Shown here in pieces: positions 61,089 to 64,000 of a stretch of DNA of 64,000 bases. Location of the stretch: assembly GCA_036971715.1 (NCBI GenBank), contig JAVHJL010000005.1, positions 2,232,001 to 2,296,000 of the forward strand. Direction: 5' to 3'. The stretch comes from Arthrobotrys musiformis (taxonomy: Eukaryota; Ascomycota; Orbiliomycetes; Orbiliales; Orbiliaceae). The notes beneath the pieces are model-generated. The model searched no databases. It saw nothing but the letters and a program-made list of their open reading frames with translations, and had not been told where the DNA came from. Position 1 is the stretch's first letter. The number at the start of each line of letters is the position of its first letter. Made by a program: the position numbers and the translations under genes.

Positions 61089-61571
61089 GACATCGCCACC
61101 ATGATGTCCCAACAGCATCACAGCAATGATGGAATAGATCTAGCATACCTGAACTACGGACCGAAACAGCTATATTCTGTTCGGGAAAGGAAAAGACGAC
61201 GTGACAACTGCGAAACCTGGACTAACGCTGTAGACAGGGGTTCTGTTGAAGAAAACAAGAATAGGAAGAGGAAGAGGAAGAAAAAGGAAATATCGCTTCG
61301 CCGGAAGGTTGAGGAGAGGAATGCCGTGGGGGTGGGTTGATAGAATACGGGAGACGAAATATCCGGAAGAAGGTCTGAAACTAGCGGAGATGCTTGGTCA
61401 GAAACAGAAGCAGCAGCAGAGACGACGACGATGAGACGAATATGAAGTCTTTGATTGGGCAGAGCAGCTGGTGTTCGAGCAGATGGGCAGGTGGTTCTTT
61501 TGTGGAGATCGCGAGCTTGTTGTTGTTGAGATGAAGAGGTTGTGGTTTTTTGGTTGTGGCCAGATGCGGAG

Positions 61572-61634
61572 AAGAAGGAAGGAAGGAAGGAAGGAAGAAG
61601 AGGAAGAGGAAGAGGAGAGGAAGAGAGGAGGAAG
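61572..61634. repeat. GGAA tetranucleotide / GAG microsatellite
   Basis: Five tandem GGAA units pass into GAAGAG-type repeats; purine-only strand throughout. Confidence 0.85.
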
Positions 61635-63804
61635 TTTTCTTTTTTGCTGGGAATTTCTTGCTAATAACAGGACGACAGCAGCTGTTTGTTGTTGCGCCGC
61701 CGGAAAACAAGAGACGAGAAAACGGAAAGGAAACGAGGGTTTTTACTTTATTTGATGGAATGATATCCTCGACGATGATGTGAATATCTCTTTTCTTATT
61801 ATTAATTTAAATAAAAAAAATAATATAAAAAAGGCGGGTTTTGTCGGCGAACTGTTCGCGAGGCAATATGGTCCGGTTGATCTGGCTGGTCGTGCACGAG
61901 GCAGCAGCAGTGGCGGCAGTACTAATATCAGGATATATAGTACGCTCTATAGTATATAATGTCCGTCCTCTGGGCGATTGATTCTGGAGGAGGAGGAGGA
62001 GGATTCGAAGAGCTGGATTAATTGGATCGAGTTCTGATAAAATGTCAGTGCGGCTCGGTTTTAGTTTGGTTCTTTCTTTGTCACTTTGGAATTGTCACTG
62101 TTCTCACGAAAACAAAGCAAGGAGCCTCAAAAACTCTTTCAGACAGTCGATCGAGTGAGAGATTCAGATAGAATGTGAGAGAAAGAGAGAGCTCGAGGCC
62201 AAGTGATCACGAGAGAGGAACGATGAAAAATTTGTGCCAGGCTGTGTAATCAATAAAATGGAAGGCGACGACAAGGAAGAAAGAAAGACAAGAAAGAGAA
62301 AATCTTGTAAGCAAACACTACATGTAGGAATGGGAATAGGGGCCAACAGCTTCTCGAACTTAAGACGCGACTTTGTTTTGCACAGTACGAAGAATAGAAA
62401 AAAAAACGTATGCAGTATATACCTGATCAATAAAACCGAGTGCGCTGGTGATATAGCTCGAGCTTTCAATCAAGGGCGATTGATACCGATGGAAGTAGGA
62501 AAGAAAAAGTTATTTTTATATACGATCACGGTCGAGGCGAGAGAGAGAGTAAAAACGAGGAACCGAGCGAGCTGCGCAACAGAAAGTAGGCGTCAGGAGA
62601 CGAGATCAAGTAGCAGGCGATGGTTAAGTGTAAATTTTCACACACAAGACACCAAGTCTATAGTTTTGAGTATGGAATCGGGAAAGTGGGAAACAAAAAA
62701 CAAATTTCAAAAATGGTAGGGGGGGTCTCGAGGACGAAAAAAAAAAAGGCACCGATGTTCGTGCAGCCAGCCTCTGCCCTAAAATCTGCGACTGTACCAG
62801 CGGATTGGTTGAGAAGTAGCAGCAAGACTATGTAGCTTCAAACTAGCGGGCAGGCGAAGGGGGTCTGTGGGACGCCCGTGTGGGACGCCCGAGAGGTCCA
62901 GTCCTTCCAAGGGTTAAACTGTTGAAAGAAAATTTACACCAGACCTCGAAGCGGACACTGCTCTTGACGAATGTGAATTGGTGTCTCCCTCTTCCCCACG
63001 ATAAGACTGGACTTTTGAGGCTAACGCTATCTGCAAAGCGAGCGAGAGAGAAAAAAAGGCCCCGAGTTCGTACGTGTAGGTCTGTAGTCTGGCTGTGTGT
63101 ACGACATTGCGAAAGTCTAGTCTCGTGCCTTTGTTCCTTCCAAACATCGAGGATTCAAAGGATAACGCCGTATCTTCGCACTTGGGCAGGTGAGCATCCC
63201 GAAAGGATGATCAATCGACTTGGTATTGAACACGACGACAAGAAAGTGGAACCTCCGTATGCATAAACAGCTCCATGTCGAGAGAGAGCTCACATAGGGA
63301 AAACTTTTTCCTCTCTCTCTTTCTTGTCGTAGAGATTCAGACGTGTGGGCAAGCAGGAAGCACGAAAACGTGGACAGCTCGCTCATTGGGTTACGAGCGA
63401 AGTCTCGTGGGTCCTGATTACACTGGGATCCATGGGAGAAGGTCGAGAACTTTAAGGCAACAGCAGATTGCTAAATATATAAACACTCACGCTGGTTATT
63501 GTAATACGTCTGTCTGTCTGTTTGAACGTGTATGATGCTGGCGATGCTGGAAGATGGATGTTGAGAACAGAGAGAGTATTCAAAAGCGCGAATTTTGAAC
63601 TTGACGGGATTTTTTTTTTTTTGGTATTTATTTTCAAGAAGAAAGAGGCTGAACTGGTTGAGTCTGTTTGGCCGAAAGAAAACAGGTGTTTAAGTATACT
63701 AACAAGTAACAGTTATCGGAAAGGGTCTTGTGCGAATATGATTGATGTCAACGTTGGGGATCCAGAGAGCAAGTCAGGTTGGCTGTAGACGAGTCCGGAT
63801 AGTT

Positions 63805-63825
63805 CGGGGGTATATAAGCAGATAA
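63805..63825 (+). promoter_or_regulatory. Possible TATA box of a gene beyond the right edge
   Basis: TATATAAG at about 63812 in an otherwise mixed-composition stretch (GGGGGTATATAAGCAG), followed by 180 bases without a start-codon frame of any length. It could drive a plus-strand gene starting right of the window. Weak evidence, as TATATA words are common here. Confidence 0.2.
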
Positions 63826-64000
63826 GTATCAGTATCAGGGGTGGGCTTCGTTCTTTGAGCTCCAGGCGGCGCGTGGTGTGTCTCCACTGACTGCACTTCT
63901 GTTTGAAGCAGCTAAATCGGGAAAGAAAATTAATTGATTCTGTTAAGTTTTTTTCTGTGCATACAAAACGGAGGAAAGACGGAATTAAACCTGCTCCTTC

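Larger units (their letters stand above)
60705..64000. other. Purine-rich upstream region of PP1, no gene recognised
   Basis: 3.3 kb with open frames of up to 161 codons that are Lys/Arg/Glu- or Ser/Leu-rich and look like by-products of homopurine tracts. Notable elements are A28 at 61061-61088, a GGAA/GAG repeat at 61572-61634 and GAGAGA tracts near 62160-62190. The region directly upstream of 60704 is C/T-rich on the PP1 coding strand, as expected for its promoter and leader. Confidence 0.5.

Noticed and set aside
62234..62719. 161-codon plus-strand Lys/Arg-rich frame
   Set aside because: Purine-rich upstream DNA of PP1; no family, no splice partners, low complexity.
1..64000. CRISPR arrays, bacterial operons, phage or insertion sequences
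   Set aside because: The window is eukaryotic with spliceosomal introns; no regularly spaced repeats or prokaryotic elements were seen.

Overview
The window is nuclear DNA of a filamentous ascomycete (Pezizomycotina). The genes carry short spliceosomal introns (mostly 50-130 bases, donors such as GTATGT, GTAAGT and GTACGT, and CTAAC-like branch sites). The gene set fits this: a PalB/Rim13 calpain, a fungal SAT4/PTH11-type rhodopsin-family membrane protein, fungal-type Mediator 11 and a patatin/DUF3336 lipase. The order or class cannot be fixed from the sequence alone. All spliced models below were assembled by hand from conserved splice signals and protein similarity; in every multi-exon model given as complete, the exon lengths sum to an intact reading frame.

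Layout. 1-7 kb: the 5' end of a probable secreted protein leaves the left edge, then comes an AT-rich stretch almost without coding signal. 7-17 kb: a compact gene island holding a LYR-motif protein (ETFRF1/LYRM5-like), a patatin-like triacylglycerol lipase, a TMEM223-like membrane protein, the delta subunit of mitochondrial ATP synthase, Mediator subunit 11 and a disordered proline-rich protein. 17-26.8 kb: a large AT-rich gene desert that looks like decayed repeat sequence. 26.8-30 kb: two accessory genes, a SAT4-type seven-helix protein and an unrecognised 306-residue protein. 30.6-43.5 kb: a second island with SAR1 (COPII GTPase), a peroxisomal adenine nucleotide carrier, the PalB calpain, an unrecognised 198-residue protein and a cAMP phosphodiesterase. 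43.5-54 kb: long, mostly non-coding, rich in purine/pyrimidine tracts and microsatellites, with one incomplete unknown gene near 48 kb. 54-61 kb: an SR-type splicing factor and a SelW/Rdx-like thioredoxin-fold protein in divergent arrangement, uracil phosphoribosyltransferase and the catalytic subunit of protein phosphatase 1. 61-64 kb: the long purine-rich upstream region of the phosphatase gene.

The genes are mostly conserved housekeeping genes on both strands and form no biosynthetic cluster. Four divergent pairs share intergenic regions and may share promoters: ATP synthase delta/MED11 (324 bases), SR factor/Rdx protein (283 bases), peroxisomal carrier/PalB (565 bases) and lipase/TMEM223-like (about 1.2 kb). 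Several have regulatory roles (phosphodiesterase, PP1, SAR1, PalB), but nothing in the layout shows that they are linked functionally. I found no convincing new defence or mobile system; the most unusual material is the AT-rich deserts, the accessory genes beside them and the unrecognised genes.
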